From JAZDOT01 sp043798355 (lineage in GTDB: Bacteria; Patescibacteriota; Gracilibacteria; Peribacterales; Peribacteraceae), in contig JAZDOT010000003.1 of assembly GCA_043798355.1 (NCBI GenBank), positions 1 through 11,101 of the forward strand: a DNA stretch of 11,101 nucleotides, written 5' to 3'. Both the position numbers and the translations under genes were made by a program. Shown piece by piece: positions 6,103 through 11,101 of the stretch (within the stretch, counting starts at the first letter, position 1; each line of letters opens with the position of its first letter). Below the pieces are notes generated by a model. That model was not told the DNA's origin. It made no database searches and saw only the letters and a list, made by a program, of their open reading frames with translations.

Positions 6103-6864
6103 ATGCAACCCGCTGATCTCCTCGATCTCGGCCTCACGAAAGACGAAGCAAGCGTGTACCTGGCCATTCTAGAACTCGGCGGATCGTACGTGAGCGCCAT
6201 CGCGCGGAAGGCCGGAGTCCATCGTGTGGTTTGCTACAAGATTCTCTCCGAGCTCATCGAGAAAGGACTCGTGAGCAGCTTCATAAAAAACAAGGTGAAG
6301 CATTTCGCCGTGGAGAGCCCGAAGATCCTCGTCTTGAAACAGCGGGAAAAATTCGAGCGTGCAGAGAAGCTCCTGCCCGAGCTCCTCTCCATCACCAATG
6401 CCCTCGCCTACAAGCCGAAGATCCAGTACTACGAAGGACTGGAGGGGATGAAGAATATCTTCGAGGAAACACTGACGTCCTCCAGTGAACTCCTCGGCTA
6501 CACCAATCTGGAAGACATTCCTAAAGTCATCCCGGAGGATTTTTTACGCAGGTACGCTGAAAGGAAAATTGCGCGCGGAATCAAAACGCGCATGCTCTCG
6601 CCGCACACGAAAACCGCCCTGCGTTACCTAAAAACGTACTACCCGAAAGGTTTCGATCCCGCTCTCGTGGAGATCCTCTTCGTGAACCCGCGTGAATTCC
6701 ACTTCGAGTACGAAATCACGATCTACGGGGACAAAGTCGCTATCCTCTCGCTCAACCCTGAAGAGCGCATGGGCCTCATCATCGAGAGCCCCGTCTACGC
6801 GCGCACGCAGCGGGCGGTGTTTCAATTGGCATGGCTCGGCGCTACTTCATTTGTCGCAAAATAG
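6103..6864 (+). CDS. TrmB-family transcriptional regulator
   Basis: 253 residues, a normal length for the family. An N-terminal winged helix-turn-helix (about 5-73) reads DLGLTKDEASVYLAILELGG then SAIARKAGVHRVVCYKILSELIEKGLV, the standard TrmB DNA-binding pattern. A short helical linker (about 75-105) follows. The C-terminal sensor domain starts near KIQYYEGLEGMKNIFEETL and runs through IKTRMLSPHTK and EITIYGDKVAIL. Members bind DNA as dimers and, in characterised archaeal cases, respond to sugars; the ligand here is unknown. It is transcribed away from the C-B operon, with a perfect inverted repeat directly upstream of its start, so local control of C, B and itself is likely. The start has no Shine-Dalgarno. 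The last ten residues plus stop are repeated, with only synonymous changes, 66 bp downstream. Confidence 0.9.
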   Translation: MQPADLLDLGLTKDEASVYLAILELGGSYVSAIARKAGVHRVVCYKILSELIEKGLVSSFIKNKVKHFAVESPKILVLKQREKFERAEKLLPELLSITNALAYKPKIQYYEGLEGMKNIFEETLTSSSELLGYTNLEDIPKVIPEDFLRRYAERKIARGIKTRMLSPHTKTALRYLKTYYPKGFDPALVEILFVNPREFHFEYEITIYGDKVAILSLNPEERMGLIIESPVYARTQRAVFQLAWLGATSFVAK

Positions 6865-6897
6865 GCAACAACCGCGGCGTAGCATAGCGAAGCCGGG

Positions 6898-6930
6898 TGG
6901 CTGGGGGCGACGAGTTTCGTTGCAAAATAG
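6898..6930 (+). pseudogene. Remnant of a TrmB paralogue: last ten codons and stop
   Basis: This reads WLGATSFVAK then TAG, exactly the protein tail of the complete TrmB gene (6832-6864). The DNA differs at about nine positions, all synonymous, including TCA versus AGT for the serine. Both copies continue with GCAACARCC after the stop. Nothing upstream of the TGG resembles TrmB. A diverged, selected paralogue must have supplied one of the two tails, so this looks like a recombination or gene-replacement scar. Confidence 0.7.
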
Positions 6931-6993
6931 GCAACAGCCACGATGGCATTCGTTCAATTGGTTATTTTCAGGACAGAAAATCCCGAATGACCT

Positions 6994-7221
6994 TCATAAA
7001 TTTTCAGCACGGATGAGTTCCTGCCATACGCGGTTGATCGCGACAAAATACTGATCGTGGAATCGCGTACTCAAAATGCTCAAAAAAACCAATTGCTGAT
7101 CAAGATGATGTCCGAACGGAGAAGCTTCCTGTCCGCGTAATCGAACAAGGGCCCCCTCAATCATTTCCTCAGTAAGATTCCCCTCAGAAGCACTCTGCCC
7201 ACAAGCTTCAATTTCTGTCAT
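6994..7221 (-). CDS. Small hypothetical protein
   Basis: 75 residues starting MTEIEACGQ and ending IRAENL, not recognised. The ORF is open further upstream, but those codons run into the inverted-repeat end of the DUF559 cassette and encode Gly/Arg-rich low-complexity sequence, so I take the internal ATG at 7221. The C-terminal half (LVFLSILSTRFHDQYFVAINRVWQELI) is compatible with an amphipathic helical protein. There is no Shine-Dalgarno and no clear promoter. Its orientation is opposite to the TrmB and DUF559 genes on either side. It could be a real small gene, a gene truncated by the cassette, or chance. Confidence 0.4.
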   Translation of the reverse strand: MTEIEACGQSASEGNLTEEMIEGALVRLRGQEASPFGHHLDQQLVFLSILSTRFHDQYFVAINRVWQELIRAENL

Positions 7222-7257
7222 TGTGGCCTCATCTGATCTTCCTCTCCCCCCTATGCG

Positions 7258-7298
7258 CCCCCTCCCCGCCCGACACCGGTACCCGCCCGGGGAGGGGG
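7258..7298. repeat. Left-end palindrome of complete DUF559 cassette
   Basis: CCCCCTCCCCG (7258-7268) and CGGGGAGGGGG (7288-7298) pair perfectly around a 19-nt loop. The reverse complement of the loop begins GGCGGG and ends GGG, as does the right-end loop, so the two hairpins are inverted copies of one sequence. Confidence 0.85.
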
Positions 7299-7305
7299 AG
7301 ACTGC

Positions 7306-7333
7306 TTGATTCACTCCTACCGAGGAATACGAT
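7306..7333 (+). promoter_or_regulatory. Predicted promoter inside the DUF559 cassette
   Basis: TTGATT (7306-7311), a 16-bp spacer and TACGAT (7328-7333). The same boxes with the same spacing occur in the right-hand cassette (10688-10715), although the surrounding sequence has changed, which supports a functional promoter carried by the cassette. Confidence 0.5.
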
Positions 7334-7353
7334 AATCCACTTACTTTTCTTGT

Positions 7354-7725
7354 ATGCGCGAAGAATCACTCCTCCAACGAAAAAGAAGAAAACTCCTCTA
7401 TGCACTCAAACTGCGGAGAAGAATGACAATCGCAGAGCGTATACTCTGGAACGCACTGCGGAGGAAACAGCCAATGGAGCTCAAATTCCGACGTCAGGTT
7501 CCTCTCAGCTGGTATGTTGTTGATTTCTTGTGCGTCGAGAAGAACCTGATCATCGAACTCGATGGAGGGGTACACGCGAAACAGAAGAGCTACGATCGTG
7601 AACGCGAAGAGGAACTTCGATGTTTGGGGTACCGCATCCTTCGCTTTTCAAACGACCAAGTGCTCCGTGCATTGCCCGAAGTGATCAATGCAATCCTGAG
7701 GAAGTGCTCCACTCCGGAGGGGTAA
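7354..7725 (+). CDS. DUF559 (Vsr-like, PD-(D/E)XK-fold) predicted endonuclease
   Basis: 123 residues, the usual size for this family. A basic N-terminal helix region (RKRRKLLYALKLRRRMT) is followed by AERILWNALRRKQ, KFRRQVPLSWYVVDF and LIIELDGGVH, then RILRFSNDQVLRALPEVINAI. The likely catalytic residues are D57, E68 and D70 with H74 nearby, so the active site looks intact. The family is related to the Vsr mismatch endonuclease, but its substrate is not established. It lies alone inside a cassette with inverted ends, with its own promoter. The copy at 10725-11096 differs at 13 of 123 residues, and five of these are in the first nine. The codons and motifs suggest both are still selected. Confidence 0.88.
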   Translation: MREESLLQRKRRKLLYALKLRRRMTIAERILWNALRRKQPMELKFRRQVPLSWYVVDFLCVEKNLIIELDGGVHAKQKSYDREREEELRCLGYRILRFSNDQVLRALPEVINAILRKCSTPEG

Positions 7726-7774
7726 GCGAGTCGGACGGGGATCCCCCTGCACTATGCACTGTCGAAAGCGTGCT

Positions 7775-7813
7775 CCCCTCCCCGGGCGGGAAAGCGGGTT
7801 GGGCGGGGAGGGG
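7775..7813. repeat. Right-end palindrome of complete DUF559 cassette
   Basis: CCCCTCCCCG (7775-7784) and CGGGGAGGGG (7804-7813) around a 19-nt loop identical to the one at 78-116. It lies between the DUF559 stop and the stop of gene D on the other strand. No U-run follows it in either direction. Confidence 0.85.
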
Positions 7814-7835
7814 TCTGGGGGAGAGGAAAAATTCC

Positions 7836-9590
7836 TCAGTAGACTTCCTTCAAATAGCACTCTTCGCAATACACTCTCTCCAGCCGCTCCGGTGAATAGG
7901 TCGTCTCAATAGCCTTCCCGCACTTCGCACACTTCCGGCTCCACAGTGTACGGGGATTTCTCAGCATCATCCTCCTGCGATGCCTATCATCCGGATGAAC
8001 GTGCGGAACGGGCAGATGCATCTTCCGGTAGAACTCCAATTCCTGCTTGATGATCTTGAACGGGCGCTTGGTCGCTTCACATTCAACCGCCCAATGGAGG
8101 ATATCGTCAGGAACGGACGCGATGGCCGGAGGAATATCCCGCGCAGCAATGATTTTCTCTACCGACATCGGCTCATCATTTGGGTCCTTCCATGGGAATC
8201 CCCGCTGTGCTGCCTCGCTCTCTGAGAGCGGGAAATAGATCTGCGCCGTCGTTTCGTTGTACGCGAAAGGGGCAACAGCGGGGCTGAAGAACTCGCACCA
8301 TTCCTGCCCCGCGGAGTTCCCCGAAGGGGAACGAAGTGAGGCCTGCCCCTCCGAAGCTCCGAAAAAGCGAAGGGGGGTCTTGCGCATGTGTGCGATGATC
8401 CGTGGAACTAATGTCTCATACTCCTCCTTCGAATACTGTTTGTTGAGAATGCAGTGCTGCTGCTTCTTCACCATCACGCAACCGAAGAGGTCCGTGCACC
8501 CCGCCTGCACCGTATCGCAGTAGAGGAGGTTCTTCCCGCTCCATGAGCCGTGCGTGCAGATCGTATTGTACGAAGTGTACCCCAGACTGATGCCCTCGTA
8601 CCCCATTTCCGCATCGGTCGTGTGACACACATCCATGAGATCCCGGACGTGGTACCCCGTGAAAACGTACGCACAGTCCTCGCCGTAGGAGAGATCGAAA
8701 CACCCGCGCACATTGCGGCAATTTTTCAGGTAATCCCCAGTCGCACTCTCGCAGTTCACGCTGTCCTGTGATCGATGCAAACACCCGCACTCGAGCTCTT
8801 GAAATTCCCTCTGCATCTGCGGGAGTTCTCCTCGGTCCAATCTCTGCTGGAGAAGAGTTTTTTCACGTGCGTACTCCGCGGGCGTGCACTGGCGATTGCA
8901 AACGACCTGATTTGCATTGCGCAGGTTGGCAGAGAAGAGGCACTCGCTGCACCCGCGGCAGTCGAAGAGGAATGCCGAATCCGAACAGGTGCTGCAGCTG
9001 CGGGAAAAGAGAACGGTATGGCACTTTTCGACATCGGTGACTTCGTAGCAATACTCGGATTCGAAGCAATCGAACGCATCCATGCAATTGATCGATTTCA
9101 CCACCTGCGTGCCAAAGTAGCAGTCTTCGTTGTACTCCGCGGCAAAGAGGAGGTAGCAGTTCTTGTTGTACCCCGAGAGGTGCACATACTCCGCGTTTTC
9201 GTTCCCGACGACGTTGAGCGCGAGACGCGGAACCTTCACCTGAAGGGAGCGGAACTGTTCGAAGAACGGTTTGGAAAAATCGAAATCCCGTCCGAAGCTC
9301 ATCGGATCCCACTTATCCGACCACCAGCACTCCGTGCAATACACCGTGAATGGCTTATCGGGCGAATACTGGGAAATGATGGATTTCTTGCAGAGATCAC
9401 ACGTCCTCCTGTACAGATTCCGCTCATTGCGCCAGAGAAGCCTGCGCTGCTGGCGGCAGTCCGGACAGAGGGTCGGAGGGGGGATCGTAAATTTCTTGCC
9501 GCAAAAAACCGGCGAGATCTTCGCGAGGAATGCGAGGTCGGCGGGAGTGACCTCGAAGGGAGCCGAACACTGGCGACACGTCTGCGTCAT
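7836..9590 (-). CDS. Cys-rich double-zinc-ribbon family protein, paralogue D (with in-frame insert)
   Basis: 584 residues, function unknown. N-terminal ribbon MTQTCRQC with CPDCR (C5, C8, C42, C45), then RNERNLYRRTCDLCKKSIISQYSPDKP and WWSDKWDPMSFGRDFDFSKPFFEQF. Two Cys-rich blocks follow, ending in NLRNANQVVCNRQCTPAEY and MVKKQQHCILNKQYSKEEY. Then come AYNETTAQIYFPLSESE, CEATKRPFKIIKQELEFYRKMHLPVP, and the C-terminal ribbon C554/C557/C575/C578 ending YLKEVY. It is longer than the paralogues mainly because of a 24-residue insert encoded by palindromic DNA (8304-8375). The start at 9590 was chosen by alignment; an ATG at 9617 is possible. It follows the second TrmB gene in the same direction by 146 bp, with its own predicted promoter and a perfect palindrome in the gap. 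Its stop is 7 bp from a DUF559 cassette. Confidence 0.87.
   Translation of the reverse strand: MTQTCRQCSAPFEVTPADLAFLAKISPVFCGKKFTIPPPTLCPDCRQQRRLLWRNERNLYRRTCDLCKKSIISQYSPDKPFTVYCTECWWSDKWDPMSFGRDFDFSKPFFEQFRSLQVKVPRLALNVVGNENAEYVHLSGYNKNCYLLFAAEYNEDCYFGTQVVKSINCMDAFDCFESEYCYEVTDVEKCHTVLFSRSCSTCSDSAFLFDCRGCSECLFSANLRNANQVVCNRQCTPAEYAREKTLLQQRLDRGELPQMQREFQELECGCLHRSQDSVNCESATGDYLKNCRNVRGCFDLSYGEDCAYVFTGYHVRDLMDVCHTTDAEMGYEGISLGYTSYNTICTHGSWSGKNLLYCDTVQAGCTDLFGCVMVKKQQHCILNKQYSKEEYETLVPRIIAHMRKTPLRFFGASEGQASLRSPSGNSAGQEWCEFFSPAVAPFAYNETTAQIYFPLSESEAAQRGFPWKDPNDEPMSVEKIIAARDIPPAIASVPDDILHWAVECEATKRPFKIIKQELEFYRKMHLPVPHVHPDDRHRRRMMLRNPRTLWSRKCAKCGKAIETTYSPERLERVYCEECYLKEVY
8304..8375 (-). repeat. 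72-nt palindromic insert within gene D coding sequence
   Basis: This encodes 24 residues (PLRFFGASEG through GNSAGQ) between HMRKT and EWCEFF. The paralogues read straight from HMEKTG to EWGQ or the equivalent. The DNA contains a perfect hairpin, GTTCCCC-GAA-GGGGAAC (8316-8332), and an imperfect one with arms built from CCCCTCCG and CGAAGGGG. The length is a multiple of three and the reading frame is open, so the gene stays intact. Confidence 0.7.
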
Positions 9591-9597
9591 CGGAATC

Positions 9598-9625
9598 ACT
9601 CTATGCTCACCGAACATCACGGCAA
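9598..9625 (-). promoter_or_regulatory. Predicted promoter of paralogue D
   Basis: On the minus strand, TTGCCG (9625-9620), a 16-bp spacer and TAGAGT (9603-9598), leaving 7 nt to the ATG, which would give a leaderless mRNA. The -10 matches that of the C-B operon exactly. A half-site GAACATC (9612-9618) lies in the spacer and matches one arm of the palindrome at 9690-9715. Confidence 0.45.
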
Positions 9626-9689
9626 TAGCCGGACACCGTAAACAGCAAGAGTGCAAAATACTGACGATATGCTCAGATTCTCTCCCACT

Positions 9690-9715
9690 GATGTTCACAG
9701 GATCGTGTGAACATC
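9690..9715. promoter_or_regulatory. Perfect 10-bp inverted repeat, probable operator between second TrmB and gene D
   Basis: GATGTTCACA (9690-9699) and TGTGAACATC (9706-9715) are exact reverse complements with a 6-bp spacer. The site lies ~21 bp past the TrmB stop and ~100 bp upstream of gene D. It could bind the TrmB protein encoded next to it, or form an RNA hairpin at the end of the TrmB mRNA. No U-run follows, so a binding site is favoured. Confidence 0.55.
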
Positions 9716-9736
9716 GCTGTTGCACCTCACCCAACA

Positions 9737-10528
9737 CTATGCCCCAACTCCCATCGTCCACATCCGCTCGAACTGATCGCGATACAGTGCCACCAGTTCC
9801 GGATGCCGGATGATGATGACGCGCGGGTTCTCTCTGTCGCACACGAAATGGCGCACATGATCTTTGGCGTATCCGAGATAATCCTTGGCAACCGGGATCG
9901 TATCGACGAGACGCGTGGTCCGGAGTTCCCTGGAATCCCTTTTTGCAAACGTCTCGGACTCTTTGGAGTGCGTATTGAAGACGCGACAGAACATGTTCCT
10001 GTTAAAACGCTTGTGGCGGAATGCCAGTTCCTCGGGTGCTTCGTCGGACATGCCGGCAACGTTCCAGTAGTTCTGCATGGATCCCATACACAGGAACTCA
10101 TCATCGCAAAGATCGGGGAGCTTCAGGTATTCCTCGCGAAATGCATCCAACCCTGAAAACACCTCGACGGGTTCCTCTCCGTCTGTACTCTGCTGCCGAC
10201 TGGCCACATACGGGAGAAGGTGATCCAGACCTTGCAGCGCCAGCTGCAGGTTACGCAGTTTGCGCTGCTCGGTATCCACCTTCGCTACGAGCGCGCTCAG
10301 GCTGAGCGGAATGTAAACGGACTGCTTCCGGTTGATTTTTTCCGCCTGCACCAATCCCCGCTCCTGTAAACGACGCATGGTGCGATAGGCTGTCATGAGT
10401 TGCAAACCGCTCCGTGCGATCAAGGCATTCATCGAAGCGCGCTGAAGCGCGAGAAGATGGATGTACATCCTCACCTCTTCGTCGCGGAGTCCCGCCATGG
10501 AAAGCAGCGTCTCGATCTTGCGTCGCAT
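9737..10528 (-). CDS. TrmB-family transcriptional regulator (second, diverged copy)
   Basis: 263 residues from the ATG at 10528. The longer ORF upstream translates the palindromic end of the DUF559 cassette and was not used. An N-terminal winged helix-turn-helix (about 9-75) reads AGLRDEEVRMYIHLLALQR, then LIARSGLQLMTAYRTMRRLQERGLV. A helical linker follows (TEQRKLRNLQLALQGLDHLLPYVA). The sensor domain starts near VEVFSGLDAFREEYLKL, matching the EGLEGMKNIFEETL position of the other TrmB, and runs through RVIIIRHPELVALYRDQFERMW. Overall similarity to the first TrmB is low, so it probably sees a different ligand and site. TATACT lies 6 nt before the ATG, suggesting a leaderless mRNA. It is upstream of paralogue D in the same direction, so control of D is likely. 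Confidence 0.85.
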   Translation of the reverse strand: MRRKIETLLSMAGLRDEEVRMYIHLLALQRASMNALIARSGLQLMTAYRTMRRLQERGLVQAEKINRKQSVYIPLSLSALVAKVDTEQRKLRNLQLALQGLDHLLPYVASRQQSTDGEEPVEVFSGLDAFREEYLKLPDLCDDEFLCMGSMQNYWNVAGMSDEAPEELAFRHKRFNRNMFCRVFNTHSKESETFAKRDSRELRTTRLVDTIPVAKDYLGYAKDHVRHFVCDRENPRVIIIRHPELVALYRDQFERMWTMGVGA

Positions 10529-10534
10529 GAAGAA

Positions 10535-10540
10535 AGTATA
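10535..10540 (-). promoter_or_regulatory. -10 box of the second TrmB gene
   Basis: TATACT on the minus strand, six nucleotides before the ATG at 10528. The spacing implies a transcript beginning at or within a base or two of the start codon. I see no convincing -35. Confidence 0.4.
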
Positions 10541-10611
10541 GAAGTGAAAAATGCACTGGTATACGAAAAAGTGGCTCATTTGGAACTTCCTCTTCCCCCT
10601 TTGCGCCCCCC

Positions 10612-10644
10612 TTGTCCCGCCATAGCCCATAGGGCGAAGGCGGA
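10612..10644. repeat. 33-nt palindrome nested in the left arm of the third DUF559 cassette
   Basis: Compared with 7239-7300, the left arm is split between its outer GCGCCCCCC and inner TCCCCG by 33 extra bases. These form their own hairpin: CCGCC and GGCGG outer arms, ATA/GAA internal loop, GCCC-ATA-GGGC inner stem. It belongs to a different palindrome family from the cassette ends. Confidence 0.6.
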
Positions 10645-10675
10645 TCCCCGCCCCGCGGCGCTGCCCGCACGGGGA
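10645..10675. repeat. Left-end palindrome core of third DUF559 cassette
   Basis: TCCCCG (10645-10650) and CGGGGA (10670-10675) flank a 19-nt loop, the same loop length as the other three cassette hairpins although the loop sequence has diverged. The outer C-rich part of the left arm is displaced by the nested palindrome. Confidence 0.7.
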
Positions 10676-10687
10676 GGGGGAGACTGC

Positions 10688-10715
10688 TTGATCACCTCTC
10701 ACGAAAGAATACGAT
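10688..10715 (+). promoter_or_regulatory. Predicted promoter inside the third DUF559 cassette
   Basis: TTGATC (10688-10693), a 16-bp spacer and TACGAT (10710-10715), followed by 9 nt to the ATG. Spacing and boxes match the complete cassette; the shorter gap to the start would give a nearly leaderless mRNA. Confidence 0.5.
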
Positions 10716-10724
10716 GATCTACTC

Positions 10725-11096
10725 ATGTGCCGTGAATCAGTACCCCAGAAGAAGCGGCGTAAGCTCCTCTATGCACTCAAACTGCGGAGAAGAATGACAA
10801 CTGCAGAGCGTATGCTCTGGAACGCACTGCGGAGGAAACAGCCAATGGGACTCAAATTCCGACGTCAGGTTCCTCTCAGCTGGTATGTTGTCGATTTCTT
10901 GTGTGTCGAGAAGAACCTGATCATCGAACTCGATGGAGGGGTACACGCGAAGCAGAGGAGCTACGATCGTGAACGAGAGGAGGAACTGCGACGTTTGGGG
11001 TACCGCATCATTCGCTTTCCAAACGACCAAGTGCTCCGTGCATTGCCTGAAGTGATCAATGCAATCCTGAGGAAGTGCTCCACTCCTAGGGGATAA
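10725..11096 (+). CDS. DUF559 (Vsr-like, PD-(D/E)XK-fold) predicted endonuclease, second copy
   Basis: 123 residues, colinear with the protein at 7354-7725 and about 89% identical. The predicted catalytic residues D57, E68, D70 and H74 are all kept. Most changes fall in the first nine residues (MCRESVPQK versus MREESLLQR); the nuclease core has eight, among them MG for ME at position 42. It ends RKCSTPRG, like the fragment at 1-27. It is divergent from the second TrmB gene, with the cassette's left end between them. Confidence 0.88.
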   Translation: MCRESVPQKKRRKLLYALKLRRRMTTAERMLWNALRRKQPMGLKFRRQVPLSWYVVDFLCVEKNLIIELDGGVHAKQRSYDREREEELRRLGYRIIRFPNDQVLRALPEVINAILRKCSTPRG

Positions 11097-11101
11097 GCGA
11101 G
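11070..11101 (+). repeat. 32-bp terminal direct repeat (identical to 1-32)
   Basis: The last 32 bases equal the first 32 bases exactly, covering the final codons and stop of DUF559. The match runs precisely from base 1 and to the last base. This is the pattern left by a circular contig or by an assembly graph broken at a repeat. Confidence 0.9.

Larger units (their letters stand above)
7239..7828 (+). mobile_element. Complete 590-bp DUF559 cassette with terminal inverted repeats
   Basis: The ends are a perfect 12-bp inverted repeat: TTCCTCTCCCCC (7239-7250) and GGGGGAGAGGAA (7817-7828). Just inside each end is a GC-rich hairpin with a 19-nt loop; the left one (7258-7298) is the reverse complement type of the right one (7775-7813). 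Between them are a promoter and one DUF559 gene. I see no target-site duplication. Parts of two further copies lie at the window ends. Mobility is inferred from copy number and end structure; DUF559 is a nuclease-like family, not a recognised transposase. Confidence 0.65.
10587..11101 (+). mobile_element. DUF559 cassette, third copy (right end beyond window)
   Basis: It begins with the same TTCCTCTTCCCCC-type end as the complete cassette, has the left hairpin with its 19-nt loop (10645-10675), the conserved promoter and the DUF559 gene. It runs off the window just after the stop codon. The left arm is interrupted by a 33-nt palindrome. If the molecule is circular, its right end is at 1-131. 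Confidence 0.6.

Noticed and set aside
8775..9641. Long plus-strand ORF (288 codons) opposite gene D, and similar ones opposite A, B and C (for example 682-1161, 2500-3150, 3679-4281, 4752-5393, 5394-5945)
   Set aside because: They are antisense shadows. Cys codons TGC/TGT read GCA/ACA on the other strand, so stops are rare there. The minus-strand frames carry conserved motifs shared by four paralogues; the plus-strand frames are Val/Ala-rich without motifs.
10529..10726. Upstream extension of the second TrmB ORF
   Set aside because: It translates the palindromic cassette end and is Gly/Arg-rich; the TrmB fold starts at MRRKIETLL (10528).
1..11101. CRISPR array, tRNA or rRNA genes, phage structural genes, replication initiator
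   Set aside because: I saw no regularly spaced direct repeats, no tRNA-like cloverleaf, no rRNA sequence and no Rep, Par or capsid motifs in the coding regions, which are almost fully accounted for.

Overview
The window looks like a piece of a bacterial genome from the Candidate Phyla Radiation (Patescibacteria). I infer this from the very Cys-rich proteins with zinc-ribbon ends, two TrmB-type regulators, small DUF559 nucleases and the absence of Shine-Dalgarno motifs at almost every start. The genus cannot be fixed. TGA acts as a stop: several family members end with the same residues directly before TGA, which argues against a TGA=Gly code. The 1-32 sequence is repeated exactly at 11070-11101, so this is probably a whole contig that ends in a repeat, or a circular molecule.

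Layout, left to right. (1) The 3' tail of a DUF559 cassette (1-131). (2) Cys-rich protein A (minus, 139-1788), divergent from a NYN-domain nuclease (plus, 1813-2364). Only 24 bp separates them, with a palindromic -10 box exactly in the middle. (3) A hairpin-rich spacer (2365-2577). (4) A two-gene minus-strand operon of Cys-rich paralogues, C (4299-5948) then B (2578-4260). (5) A TrmB-family regulator (plus, 6103-6864), divergent from C, with a perfect inverted repeat in its leader. (6) A spacer holding a duplicated TrmB 3' tail and a small possible gene (6994-7221). (7) A complete 590-bp DUF559 cassette (7239-7828) with terminal inverted repeats. (8) Cys-rich paralogue D (minus, 7836-9590), preceded by a second TrmB regulator (minus, 9737-10528) with a perfect palindrome between them. 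(9) A third DUF559 cassette running off the right end (10587-11101).

The window is dominated by one protein family, present four times. Its members have an N-terminal zinc ribbon, two tandem Cys-rich repeat domains that each end in the same cap motif, and a C-terminal CxxC-x17-CxxC ribbon closing in an invariant YLKEVY tail. Function is unknown. Two of the three transcription units carrying these genes sit next to a TrmB regulator, and the third shares a promoter region with a NYN nuclease. This suggests locally controlled units rather than housekeeping genes.

The second theme is short palindromic DNA. The DUF559 genes are bracketed by inverted hairpins with a constant 19-nt loop. One cassette arm has a second palindrome nested in it, and gene D carries an in-frame 72-nt palindromic insert. 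The DUF559 cassettes, inserted or co-duplicated exactly 7 bp from the stop codons of A and D, are the best candidate here for an undescribed mobile system.
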